This document shows, in pieces, positions 23,539 to 32,960 of a stretch of DNA of 64,000 nt. Under the pieces are notes generated by a model that worked only from the letters and a program-made list of their open reading frames with translations, was not told the DNA's origin and made no database searches. The stretch is from Hesseltinella vesiculosa (Eukaryota; Mucoromycota; Mucoromycetes; Mucorales; Cunninghamellaceae). A program made the position numbers and the translations under genes. How positions within the stretch are numbered: position 1 is the stretch's first letter; the number at the start of each line of letters is the position of its first letter. The stretch lies in assembly GCA_002104935.1 (NCBI GenBank), contig MCGT01000022.1, positions 248,001-312,000 of the forward strand. Reading direction: 5' to 3'.

Positions 23539-25023
23539 TCAAACAAAACATGTCAGGAGCGAACGAATATGGTACAGGTGAAGCATGTCCAAGACCAGAG
23601 AATTTTCTAAGCAGGGGGCAGATGCTTTTTGCCCTGGTTGGTTGAAGACCAGCTGTGAGGATTGAGCAACCAGAAGCATCTCAGACTCTTTGATAACCGG
23701 TGTTTTGAGGATGGCAGCAGCCAGGCGCGTGGAGAGGGTCGAGGAAGAGGATGTGAGAGGGGAGGTCAAGGACGAGGTCAGGGTGGTGGAAACGGTCGAC
23801 GGCACAGGTTGGGTGGCTTGCCTTTCAGGGGCTTCACCAGAAAGCAGAGATGGTATATCAGGGCGGCGGTAATCAGGGAACAGGATGCGTATACGTTGAT
23901 GGGCAGCGGTGTTGATGGCCTTGCAAAGGACAGGCGGTAGCCGTTGTACATAAGCCATTTGGTCTTCATCCACTGAGATCACTTGGAGCCGTTTCAGTTC
24001 TTGGCAGGAGAATAAAATATCCAGAAGCCCGCCTTGCTCTTCGACCGGCGGATCAGGTCGGACTTGGAGCTGTTGTTGGAGGAGATGGCGGTTGGCGGCG
24101 GCCGGAAGAGCTGATGATACAAATAAGTCCTGATGGAGCGCTGAGGAGTACCATTTTGCACGAGAGGGAAAACGGATGGTCAGGTCCTGCAGATGACGTG
24201 CATGCTTGGCTATGGCCAAAAGGGTGGACCAAGGCGAATGGCAGCGCAGGTTGAGGCGGACAAGGTTCGGTCCGAAGAAAGTGATGCATTGGGAGATTGT
24301 ATCTTCTCCTACCTCCTGCAATCCAATGGTCAAGTTGGCTACCTTTGGGCAAAAGTGACAGAGGCTGGTGAGCGACTGGTCGTTGGCGCGGTAACAGCGG
24401 TTGTGATTCGCATGCAAGGCTACCGTTGTCAGGTTGGGCATCCGCTCCAGCAGCACATCCAACGCCGGTTTGGTGAAGTTGGTCCAGTAGAGCTCAAGCT
24501 TCGTTGTGGTCATCAGTCCTTGTTGAAGGAGTGGCATCCCTGTGGCAGTGACGGCGGGTGAGCGCAGAAACGATTGGGCTACATTGCTGGGCTGAGCGAC
24601 AAGGTTGCAGTAGCGGAAGACAAGGTGGTCGAGGTGTGGGAGGGTTGAAAGCACAGGGGCCAGAGTGGTGACCGAGAGTTGGTGGAAGTCTGCGAAGATG
24701 AGCGACGTTAGGTTCGGCAAAAAGCGTCGTAGGAGCGACAGGGCGTCGATAATCAAATGGTGGTAGCCTGTTTGCTTGCTCTTTAATGTCACTTGGGTGG
24801 TACATGCCTCGATGACATTCAGCAAAACCACATTGGTTTTGCGCTGTAAGCTGCTTTCCAGTTGCCGGATATGATTGCGAAAGGTGAAGACCACATGGCG
24901 GTACAGAAACGGCAAAGTGACTTGGTATAAACTGTGGTTGGTCAAGCACAGTTGATTCAGGCTAGACTTTGTTAGATACGAGTAAATGACATTAAGGATT
25001 TCCGATGGTAAATCAAGAAGCAT
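23539..25023 (-). CDS. F-box / leucine-rich-repeat-like protein
   Basis: Single-exon gene, 494 aa. The first 45 residues form an F-box (LLDLPSEILNVIYSYLT, then LNQLCLTNHSLYQVTLPFLY), which in this family binds Skp1 in an SCF ubiquitin ligase. Irregular leucine-rich repeats follow: LPNLTSLIFADF, LPHLDHLVFRYCNL, MPNLTTVALHANHNR and CPKVANLTIGL. These are candidate substrate contacts. A Ser/Thr-rich stretch lies near residues 410-435. The ATG at 25023 is the only one ahead of the F-box; upstream sequence is A/T homopolymer. The target is unknown. Confidence 0.82.
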   Translation of the reverse strand: MLLDLPSEILNVIYSYLTKSSLNQLCLTNHSLYQVTLPFLYRHVVFTFRNHIRQLESSLQRKTNVVLLNVIEACTTQVTLKSKQTGYHHLIIDALSLLRRFLPNLTSLIFADFHQLSVTTLAPVLSTLPHLDHLVFRYCNLVAQPSNVAQSFLRSPAVTATGMPLLQQGLMTTTKLELYWTNFTKPALDVLLERMPNLTTVALHANHNRCYRANDQSLTSLCHFCPKVANLTIGLQEVGEDTISQCITFFGPNLVRLNLRCHSPWSTLLAIAKHARHLQDLTIRFPSRAKWYSSALHQDLFVSSALPAAANRHLLQQQLQVRPDPPVEEQGGLLDILFSCQELKRLQVISVDEDQMAYVQRLPPVLCKAINTAAHQRIRILFPDYRRPDIPSLLSGEAPERQATQPVPSTVSTTLTSSLTSPLTSSSSTLSTRLAAAILKTPVIKESEMLLVAQSSQLVFNQPGQKASAPCLENSLVLDMLHLYHIRSLLTCFV

Positions 25024-25111
25024 TCCCAAAAAAAAAAAAAATAGAAATTGCTAGGAAAGAAAGGGAAAAAAAGGCAGTTGGTGGCATGACAAAGAGTTTT
25101 TTTTTGGGTTT

Positions 25112-25145
<34 letters not shown>

Positions 25146-26175
25146 ATATTGCCTTTGAGAAACCCCAGGCGCCACTGGTTTTCGTCCAATCCACGTACTA
25201 CAAACCTGGACGGGAGGCCGATCAATATTTGCTCGCTGATAACTGGTCTCTTCTTTAGTTCAGCTTCGCTGATGCCCGTCATTTTTCGACGACAAGATAC
25301 GTCTCAACGTTGTGTCACCGTTTTCAAACTCATCCTGCGTTGAGACACTGGGCTTTGGGGTTGCCTCTCCCCACTTTTTGTAAGTTTTAAAATATTTTAA
25401 AATATTAAAACAAGAGAATCACCATAGCACATTCCATTTCTCCAAATTTACTAATGCCTAGTAGTCATAAAAAATACTTTGCTTGCTACCGAAAAAAAAG
25501 GTGAATGGCTAGATTCTTCAGGCCATTTCCAAAGATCTCCGCAGCGTACTGTAAACCCTGGCCGGGGGTAAGATGAAATAGAACGACGGGTGATCGGATT
25601 AGCCTCAGTATCATATCTGCGAGTTAGTGATGGCTTTTGATAGTTGGCTAGATCAGCAAGGAGTCCCTCTTTACTTTTTAAATGAAAGGAAAATGCTTTG
25701 CGGCAGTTTTGAGCTACTGAATCAAGGCGGGGTTTCATGGAGGCAAGGTATTGTTTAAGTCATGGACTCAGAAAAAATCAAATAAGTTTTAACATTGTTG
25801 TCAAATGCATGAGGGTTTTGAAAGGCTCTCATGGTATCGCAGCTGATGTCTCTGTCGGAGGGCTGTTAAGCGTATTTCTATCGTCACTCACCGTCTGTAT
25901 TATATCCAGACTTGCTAAATACAATATCAAATCTATTTCTCTAAATTATTGGAAACAAAGGGTAAAAAAAATCAATTAGGCATGGTGGAAGGAAAGGTAT
26001 TCTTTAATGATATTTTAAAGCTAGGCTTTCGCAAGGCGAAAGCTGCATGTCGTTGTTGCATTTGGAGAGTGTTTGCTGACTTTAGAGAAGGAGGAGATTG
26101 GCTGGGGCCAATTTACCTAACCCTTTACCATTTCAAAAGAATTCACCATTGTCGATCTTGTAAGAGGTGAGCAAC
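25024..26175. other. Intergenic region, edge of a mobile island
   Basis: About 1.15 kb. It holds a 30-nt T run (25114-25143), an inverted 9-bp pair (25301-25309 / 25338-25346, core GTCTCAACG) and a perfect 8-bp hairpin GCTTTCGC-AAG-GCGAAAGC (about 26024-26042). The sequence TAAAGCTAGGCTT (26015-26027) recurs at 30241-30253. No gene is supported. Confidence 0.4.
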
Positions 26176-26197
26176 GTCCTTTTTTGAAAAAAAGGAC
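26176..26197. repeat. Short palindrome
   Basis: GTCCTTTTTTG followed by its near-exact reverse complement ending AAAAGGAC forms a tight hairpin. It lies exactly at the end of the HAT-repeat fragment, so it may mark a rearrangement junction. Confidence 0.4.
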
Positions 26198-26400
26198 TAA
26201 CCGCGAAGCAACAAAAGGTAAGGTTCGCTTGGATAATGGTATATGGCTTTCATGAGAAATGCATTTGCAGCATCATGTTTCCCTTCTTGAGCTTCTAAAT
26301 GGATAGCTTGGACCCACATGTGAGGTTTGGTGTAGTCGGCCAAAAGTTCTCGCAGGATGGTCCGTTTCACAATGGGGAGGCTGTCCAACATGGTACGCAA
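26197..26400 (-). pseudogene. HAT/TPR-repeat fragment, possibly Prp6-like
   Basis: An open stretch on the minus strand reads MWVQAIHLEAQEGKHDAANA, then FLMKAIYHYPSEP. Spacing and residues resemble the HAT repeats of the splicing factor Prp6 (pattern LW..(A/S)(I/V)RLE..G....A..LMAKAL..(C/Y)P). It covers only about 60 codons of a protein family near 900 aa, stops abruptly, and has no recognisable neighbouring exons. I read it as a relic or captured fragment. The assignment to Prp6 is tentative. Confidence 0.3.
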
Positions 26401-26549
26401 TTGACAACAGCATTGGAGTAACCAGGTATTTCACGAGGCGCTTTGATAGGAGGTGGGGTTGCTCTTGGGATTTTAAACCTCGCACGCGACTTTTTTTTTT
26501 TTTTACTTTTTTTCCCTTCCTCCCATTCACACGTTTTGCATCTTCCTAC

Positions 26550-26748
26550 ATGGAGAGAGATCAACCACAGCGCCGGCCTTACATTGGCTCAAAACAACAC
26601 CTTCAAGCTCTGTTTGTCATGTTGATAAACGTACCAGAGCCAATCTTCACCAACCTAACAGGGAACTTGACACAATTCCAAACAAACAATGGCTTGACAC
26701 AAGAGCAAGCCATCCTCGTACTATCATGGAGTTAAAAGCAAAGATCTA
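26550..26748 (+). other. Possible 5' exon of the Fanzor gene with an in-frame stop
   Basis: An ATG-started frame runs from 26550 to a TAA at 26733-26735. A good donor (GTAAGT) follows at 26749, and splicing to the acceptor at 26817 would join this same frame (phase 1) to the Fanzor zinc-knuckle exon. The TAA therefore either is a nonsense mutation in an old first exon, or shows that the real start lies elsewhere. Confidence 0.35.
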
Positions 26749-26817
26749 GTAAGTCATCAGGGATAAAACTGCGTCTGTTTTTTAACTTTTTTTTTCATCT
26801 TCAAAACCTCTCTCAAG

Positions 26818-29800
26818 GTCTTCGTTTATGTCAAGATTGCGGATCCCCCCATCACCTGACTCGCCGGTCACGAGATTGTCCATTCCATGAAGTGCAAGAA
26901 CGTAAGTGTCACTGTCTTCGGTTTCATGCGAAGATCTGCTGACCATTTAATTTTTATGAACTTGTCAGCCATCACGGCCACGTCGGCTGGGGATCCTGAT
27001 ACTGCGGCTGAAATTAGAAGAATGGTGCAGCAAGGTGCCCTGCAATTTCAGGTGGCAGCTGCCAACCCAAACCCGCCTGAAGTTTGTCCTACCTGCAATT
27101 TAACTGGACATTCAAGCTCTGCAAATCGTACCTGCCCATTTCATCCGATAAGTAAAGCTGACTTCATGAAACGTTGCATGCCTGGCCATGAACAGTACAC
27201 ACGGATCAAAAGCTTCGAAGCTTTAGTGCGAAAGCCATTTGTAGACCAGTTAAAGCAAGCAGTGTCCATCAAATCTGACTACCTCAGGAACGTCATGAAT
27301 CGCCTACAGCTTTTCATTTCAGATTATGCCGTCAACCATGCCTCTGATCTAACGCCCTACTTGTTCCACCAAAACGGCCTCTACCTGGCCTCTCAGCTTG
27401 TACGTGGTCGCCGTGATGAATTTGTCACCAAGTCTACCCAAGACCCTCGCGTTCCTGCTTCCTTGCTCCGCCATTGGGACAATGATTACCATGTCACCTT
27501 GGCCCCCTATGACATGTACGACCAGCCGGGCCACACTGCGGAATTGGCCATGACATGCAAAGAGCAAGCAACGGCAAACAAAAACCATATCAGCAAGAAC
27601 TTTGAAGGAAGGGTGAAAGACTTCATCAAATTCCGGTTTGCCGTTGATGGCGAGGTAAAGGCAGAGGTGAAAAGATACAGTAAATGTGTGCTGACTTTTT
27701 GGCACTCATCTATTTTTTTTTTAGTTGCCTAATAGCCATACCATGGGTGCCATCAAAGCCTATGCCTACCACAACTTTGCACTACGCCAACCAGATCAAA
27801 CGTTTCCCATTCCCGAAGGGATCCCTCACCACCATCGACGTCGGATGAATGATGTGATCAATGAGATACGAGATATGAAGCCATCTGAAGAAGACATCAC
27901 AGCACAGACATTGCATGCTGATCCAGCGAAATACCTTCCCATGCTTCGAAGTGTCCTCGACGTGTATGAATACTATCGATCTCTGCCCGAGACTGACGAT
28001 GATCCAGTCACAGTGCCATCATTCACGCTTCTCCCAATGCCCTCTAGCCGCCCACGCTTCATCACCATTACAGCAGAGAACCTGCCTTCCTTTGTGAACC
28101 GTCGCCACCTCCAAATCAACCGCCAAACACCCCGTCGCGTTCCTCCTTTTATGGAAAAAATGGATCTCTTCTGGGAAGTTTTCCGTCTGGACAAATATGG
28201 TTATGGAAGGCAAGTTCAGGAGAAACAGCGACAAAAAAAAGAGGGGGGACCAGGTGGGCTAATTTTGTACATGATTTTCTAGTGTGGATGATTTGAACAA
28301 TGAATGGCTCTATGGTTGTATGTTTTCTGGTGTGTTGCGCACAGATGGTGTCCAAATCCATGTCGTGTTTTCAAGACTGCCAACAGGACCAAAACCACCT
28401 TTACTGTACGCGCAAGACTTTGCCAATACGACTTACCCCACGCACCAATATGCGTTGTCGGGCACAGACCCTGGACGCCGAGCCGTCGTCACTACGTCCT
28501 TTGGTTCCGGTCCTGACCCACATCCAATACGCCAAGTGCCTGCCAAGGAATACAAGACGTTGACCAAAGAAACCGTACGTCAGAAGCACCTGAATGACAG
28601 GAAAAATAATGTGCTCTTACCTCTTCCTGGCGGCACTATGGCAACAATGGCGACGATTGAATCAGAAACGCCGACGACGACCACAAGCGACGTAGTTGAA
28701 TTTCGGCAAGCTGTCTCGCACAAGCTCCGCCATCTGACGTCGACGATGGCGTTTTACGGAAGCCACGCATCGAAAGCAAGATTTGAAGCCAAAAAGGGCC
28801 AGCAACGAGGAGCTGCAGTATGTGCCAACATCATGTTGACCGGGTCTGCCAAATATTGCAAGGCTAAACGAATGAAAGCCAAGACGAGGAAAAACCGACG
28901 CAGGCGTCGCAAGTTGAGCCAGCAAAAGCGAGCTATAAAGCAGCAGATTGTTCGTACTGTCTATGATTCTGTGGATGCACAGATCATTGGTGTGAGCAAC
29001 CAAATCGCTGTACAAGATGCCGCCATGGATGCCATTGTTTCTGGGATCATGAACCTCGACCTGTCTCAAAACCAAGCAATCCACCACGCATTGAACGCCC
29101 AAGTCACCACCCATGAGGTCATGACCAACACTTTGGAACAGCATCGACTGCTCCTGAAAAACCAAAAGGAACAACTGCAGCAAAAGTTCCTGGAACTAAA
29201 CCACAGGTAGGAAAGAACGAAAAAAAAAAAGAAAAGAAAAACGGTTGAAAGTGGGTTGACTATACACTATCAGTCCTAAAAAGTAAACCTGAAAAGTCGC
29301 ACTTGGAAAAAAAAATCATGCTCACTTTCTTTTTCTTCCCTTCCCCAGTCCAATGAACACCGTACGCCGACAATACCATGGCTCCCAACCTCAACAACAA
29401 GGCCCATCCTTAGTGGCGTTTGGTGCTGCAATGATTGGCCGCGACGGGGCCAGAATGCGAGGGCATGCGGTGGGACGAACGGACGTTGTCCGAAATCACC
29501 TACTTGAACGCCAGTCCCGTGCCCTCACTCTTGTCTTGCACACTGACGAGTACCTGACAAGCCAAGCAAGTGCTTTTTTTAAATCAAAAGTCAAGTGACG
29601 AATGAACTGTTTTTTCTTTTTATATCTAGGCTTGCAATGTCTGTGGTGGTCAATTGTCACCCGTTGCCACCAACAACCAACAAGGCATCTTTGGCCTGAA
29701 GCACTGCACTGCCTGCTGCATGTTTTGGGACCGAGATGCCTGTGCAGCCAACAACATGTTTTGGGCTGCCCACTCAACGCTGGAGGTTGGGGCCCGACCT

Positions 29801-29899
29801 GCTCCCCTCGCACGACCAGCTCCTGGTGCTCCCCCCCCCCATCATCGTCCGCCCTTGCCACCCATCTCTCTACCACTTCGCACCTGTAAGGGAATCTGA
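26818..29899 (+). CDS. Fanzor nuclease (eukaryotic TnpB-like, RuvC, putatively RNA-guided)
   Basis: Exons 26818-26901, 26969-27654, 27725-28209, 28283-29206, 29349-29565 and 29630-29899 are all open and in frame, giving about 888 codons. Two zinc-knuckle-like motifs (C-x2-C-x4-H-x7-C-x2-H, each ending CPFH) open the protein. RuvC-I is SGTDPGRRAVVTTSFG (Asp codon 28467-28469). A basic helix with RRRRRK follows, then a coiled-coil-like stretch. DEYLTSQACNVCG carries the rearranged catalytic Glu typical of Fanzors (codon 29548-29550). It runs into the TnpB-type zinc finger (CNVCG ... HCTAC) and RuvC-III WDRDACAANNM (Asp codon 29735-29737). A Pro-rich tail ends it. Introns 28210-28282 and 29566-29629 begin with GC. 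The 5' end is unresolved. Known: Fanzors cut DNA guided by an RNA from the element end. Confidence 0.85.
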
Positions 29900-30270
29900 T
29901 AGCTTGATGTTTTACATGGACTCATGTTTTTATTTAGAGTTTTTTTTTTTGCTTTTTATTATACTACCAATTAGTCTTGGTTACGGATGACTTTTTTTTC
30001 TTTTCATCTGTTTGAAGTGTGGGCTTTGCCCGATACAGGTAAGATTGAAGGGTGAAGAAAAAAAACCTGGCCTGGTGGCACTCACTGTTCATTTTCGTCG
30101 CCCTCTCTGGATTGGGTAAGCACCAACAAAAAGCCGTTCGGATTGGTCAACCATCATCAAACTCACCCCACTCCTTTCCTTTTTTAACTTTCTTAGGTTT
30201 CTGCGCTTTTTTTTTATGTTGCGACTTCAATAAAAAAGTGTAAAGCTAGGCTTGAACCCCTCTCCGAGTT
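29900..30270. other. Region between Fanzor and the convergent nuclease-like gene; candidate guide-RNA region
   Basis: About 370 bp. Contains GGGC-TTT-GCCC (about 30027-30037), a small hairpin, and T-rich tracts. In characterised Fanzor and TnpB loci the guide RNA comes from the 3' end of the element, so this is the expected place. I cannot define its ends or structure by eye. The 13-bp direct repeat copy (30241-30253) lies near the right side. Confidence 0.3.
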
Positions 30271-31077
30271 TCAAAGCAACAGCTCCGCTTGCTCCAGCAT
30301 AATTGACTTCATTAGCTTGAACGATTGCATGATCTTCTTCCGGCTGTCCAACTGTGCCATTCCTAGCCCACTCATGGGATTGTTCTCCAGTGGGTCGAAG
30401 CACTGCACTTTGGTTTCAAGCAACGGTTTGTAGCCATTGATGACGCCTTCGTTCAGAGATTGAGTGACGGGGATCTTGTAAAACCGCGCATGACTGCCCA
30501 CCATTGCAACGCAGGGGAAGGTGTATGTGAGCAGTGGCTCCTTCCGCAGATGTCTTTGTCTTGTTCTGTTGTTGTGTTGAAACGCTGCTATAGCTTCGGC
30601 GACTAGCTGGGGTTCTGGATCGTTGCTGTTGCGGTAGGCCTTGTCCTCCTGCACGAGCAGCAGTATGTTGTCGTTATTCTGCACACATACATCCGTTTCT
30701 GCTGTTGTGCTGGTGCCACACATCGTGAGAGGCAAGCGTTGGCATGTCAGGATGATGCGTCTTTGTCCTCGAAACTTGAGCATGCGGAGCAGCTCCTCAA
30801 CTAAGTTATTTACCGTGTTCTCCAGGCCCCCATTCATGACAATGTCGTGGAAACGCAACAAGTCGTAGCCGGGATCTTCGTCATCAGCAATGTCGTCTGA
30901 TGTCAGACAGGTGAGCACTGATTCTGGCACCTCATCGAGCGCCACCGTCTCGATCGCCCGTCCAAAAAATGTAGCTGCATCTACGTTGACAATGCCAATG
31001 TTGTAGTCGCTCAGCTGCGCGACCGACCAATCTCTTTCGGATCGCGATGTTCGGTAGATATTATCTTCGCGCATCAT
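30271..31077 (-). CDS. PD-(D/E)XK nuclease-like protein of an expanded fungal family
   Basis: Single-exon gene of 268 aa. It belongs to a widespread, mostly unnamed fungal family recognisable by SRSERDW near the N terminus, then LTMCGTSTTAETDVCV, ILLLVQEDKAYRNSNDPEPQ and LVAEAIAAFQHNNRTRQ. TDV plus QEDK (D ... ExK) fits the metal-binding core of the PD-(D/E)XK fold, and the following helix (QLVAEAIAAFQ) is where that fold normally places one. I used the ATG pair at 31077/31074 because upstream sequence has no in-frame ATG. The gene is convergent with Fanzor and sits about 450 bp left of a LINE. Its function is unknown; a mobile-element origin is inference. Confidence 0.6.
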   Translation of the reverse strand: MMREDNIYRTSRSERDWSVAQLSDYNIGIVNVDAATFFGRAIETVALDEVPESVLTCLTSDDIADDEDPGYDLLRFHDIVMNGGLENTVNNLVEELLRMLKFRGQRRIILTCQRLPLTMCGTSTTAETDVCVQNNDNILLLVQEDKAYRNSNDPEPQLVAEAIAAFQHNNRTRQRHLRKEPLLTYTFPCVAMVGSHARFYKIPVTQSLNEGVINGYKPLLETKVQCFDPLENNPMSGLGMAQLDSRKKIMQSFKLMKSIMLEQAELLL

Positions 31078-31511
31078 TTCGTTCGAACACAAAGTGAGAA
31101 AGAGTGGGAAATTTTTTTTTTGCAAGAAAAATTCCGGTCTTATCAGAATATTGTAGGAGTTGGTAACCGTGGTTAACTATTCTGACACATGCCATTTTGT
31201 ATATTTATATGCTATATCGTCGTTTATGTATTAAAATGCAGGATATACTAAGCACTTCTGCAAGAACCCACCAGCGAAGAGACCCACCGTCGTCGACATA
31301 ATCATCATCACCATCACCGTCGCCTTGCTAAACATCTCTCAAATGACATCTTGCGATATAGTAGTAGCAGGAGAGGCTCTTGTAATGGTGTCCAGGACAC
31401 AGTGCTTTGATAAGGATAAAGTGTTCTTTTCAGTGCCACTACCTTCAGCAATAGATCTACAAGTTTGAAGCCGGCAGACGGAGATCGATTTTTAATTCAT
31501 AAATAACTTTT
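31078..31511. other. Spacer left of the LINE insertion
   Basis: About 430 bp between the nuclease-like gene start and the retrotransposon target site. It probably holds the promoter of the minus-strand nuclease-like gene. AT-rich block at about 31195-31260. No coding sequence is supported. Confidence 0.45.
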
Positions 31512-31524
31512 GTGTTAGAAAATC
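31512..31524. repeat. Target-site duplication, left copy
   Basis: GTGTTAGAAAATC immediately precedes the element and is identical to the right copy at 37024-37036. Confidence 0.92.
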
Positions 31525-31532
31525 CTTTTCTT

Positions 31533-32816
31533 ATGGATTCCCATCCGGCACCACCAGTTGGAGATCCATCTCCCAATAACCACCCTCCACCCCCGACCTC
31601 ACCTCCTGGCAATGGTCGAACCTTACCTTCGTACAGTGCTGCCGTCAACCAGCCTGTCTCCCGCAACAAAACACTTTGGATTCGCGGCAACGAAGACTTT
31701 TCCTTGATGGTCGAAGTCACTCATCTGTCGAATGATGTTTCGAAGGACCTCTACTGCTCCATCCGCCAAACCTATCCCAACAACACTGGTATCCGTACGT
31801 TCTCCCTTGGTCGTCCCCGCAGCTCTGGTCGACGCCGCATCGCCGAAGTTTGCTTTGATTCGAAAGAGGAATGCGTTACTGCCTCTCAACTCCCCATTAT
31901 TGTCCAAGGATATACTCTCCACCCTTCCATGGCTCTTTCCCCTGACGCTGATATGGCCATTGTGAAAGTCTCAGATATCCCTATGCGCAACACGGAGTTC
32001 CTTCAATCCTCTCTTGACACCCTGTTCCGACGATTTGGTTATATCCTCGACATTGAGCTCCACAACACTACCCATGGGGATTTGTTTACTGGGAAAGCCA
32101 CTGTTGTCCTCGACCGCTCCAAGCCACACGACTCAGGCATAACTGATTGGTCCCCCTTGTGCCGCAAGCTTCCCTGGGTCACCGGGACCCGCAACCTTCT
32201 TTGCTCATATGAAGGTATGGCCGATTTCTGCTCTTATTGCCACGAGCCAGGTCATGCTCGCAACGCCTGCCCCGCCAAAACCAAACGTGTCGAGTGTTGG
32301 AATTGCTCCGAGGTTGGCCATGTCGCAGCCAAATGTCCACGTCCCGCAATCGATCACACTCACAAGAAATCTCGGTTCGCCACGCCTTCACCTCCCCAAG
32401 ACGTCACTGCTGTCAACAGATCACCTCCAGCTGACACCACCGCTCTCTCCCAACCTCACACCCCTGTTCCCACAGCCGCTGTGGCCCCTCCGCCCTCGCC
32501 TGCAGCCCGTACTACCGAGCTGGTCCACTCTCCTCCAGTTGCCAACTCGTCTCCTCCCCACGTTGAAACTCCTGAACCTATGACTATTCCAACCGACATG
32601 GCAGACGAGCCTTCTACTCAAGAGATGCTTCCGATCAATTCGGCCCAGATACAACAAACCCCTTCTGCCCAAGTTCCCCGTGCATCCCGATTCAGCGCTC
32701 GTATCCACGCCCGCAAGCAGGCCGCCGCCAACCCTAAGCTCACTGACACCAAACCGGACTCCTCGGCCTCTTCATCGGACTACGACGACGACGTCCTCAT
32801 GGACATGAACGACTAG
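31533..32816 (+). CDS. LINE ORF1, nucleic-acid-binding protein with zinc knuckles
   Basis: 427 aa, intact. After a Pro-rich N terminus there is an ordered region with an RNA-binding-like pattern (KTLWIRGNEDFSLMVEV, then ADMAIVKVSDIPMR). Two CCHC zinc knuckles follow at about residues 230-270: CSYCHEPGHARNAC and CWNCSEVGHVAAKC. The tail is Pro/Ser/Thr-rich and ends acidic. By analogy with other LINEs it should coat the element RNA. It lies 144 bp upstream of ORF2 in the same reading frame, separated by a stop and a pyrimidine-rich spacer. Confidence 0.9.
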   Translation: MDSHPAPPVGDPSPNNHPPPPTSPPGNGRTLPSYSAAVNQPVSRNKTLWIRGNEDFSLMVEVTHLSNDVSKDLYCSIRQTYPNNTGIRTFSLGRPRSSGRRRIAEVCFDSKEECVTASQLPIIVQGYTLHPSMALSPDADMAIVKVSDIPMRNTEFLQSSLDTLFRRFGYILDIELHNTTHGDLFTGKATVVLDRSKPHDSGITDWSPLCRKLPWVTGTRNLLCSYEGMADFCSYCHEPGHARNACPAKTKRVECWNCSEVGHVAAKCPRPAIDHTHKKSRFATPSPPQDVTAVNRSPPADTTALSQPHTPVPTAAVAPPPSPAARTTELVHSPPVANSSPPHVETPEPMTIPTDMADEPSTQEMLPINSAQIQQTPSAQVPRASRFSARIHARKQAAANPKLTDTKPDSSASSSDYDDDVLMDMND

Positions 32817-32960
32817 AAGGTAACCCCTTCCCATTCAATCCTTCCTTAGCTTTAGCGTAGTTTAGTTTTCCTTTTCTCCCCTCCTTTTTTTTTTTTCCTT
32901 TTTCTTCCTTTTCTCTTCTTTCTCTTAACCCTTCTTTCTTTCATCCTCCTTCCTCCCATT

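Noticed and set aside
25451..25738. 95-codon minus-strand frame in the spacer near Fanzor
   Set aside because: No similarity recognised, no splice context and no neighbouring coding blocks; probably chance.
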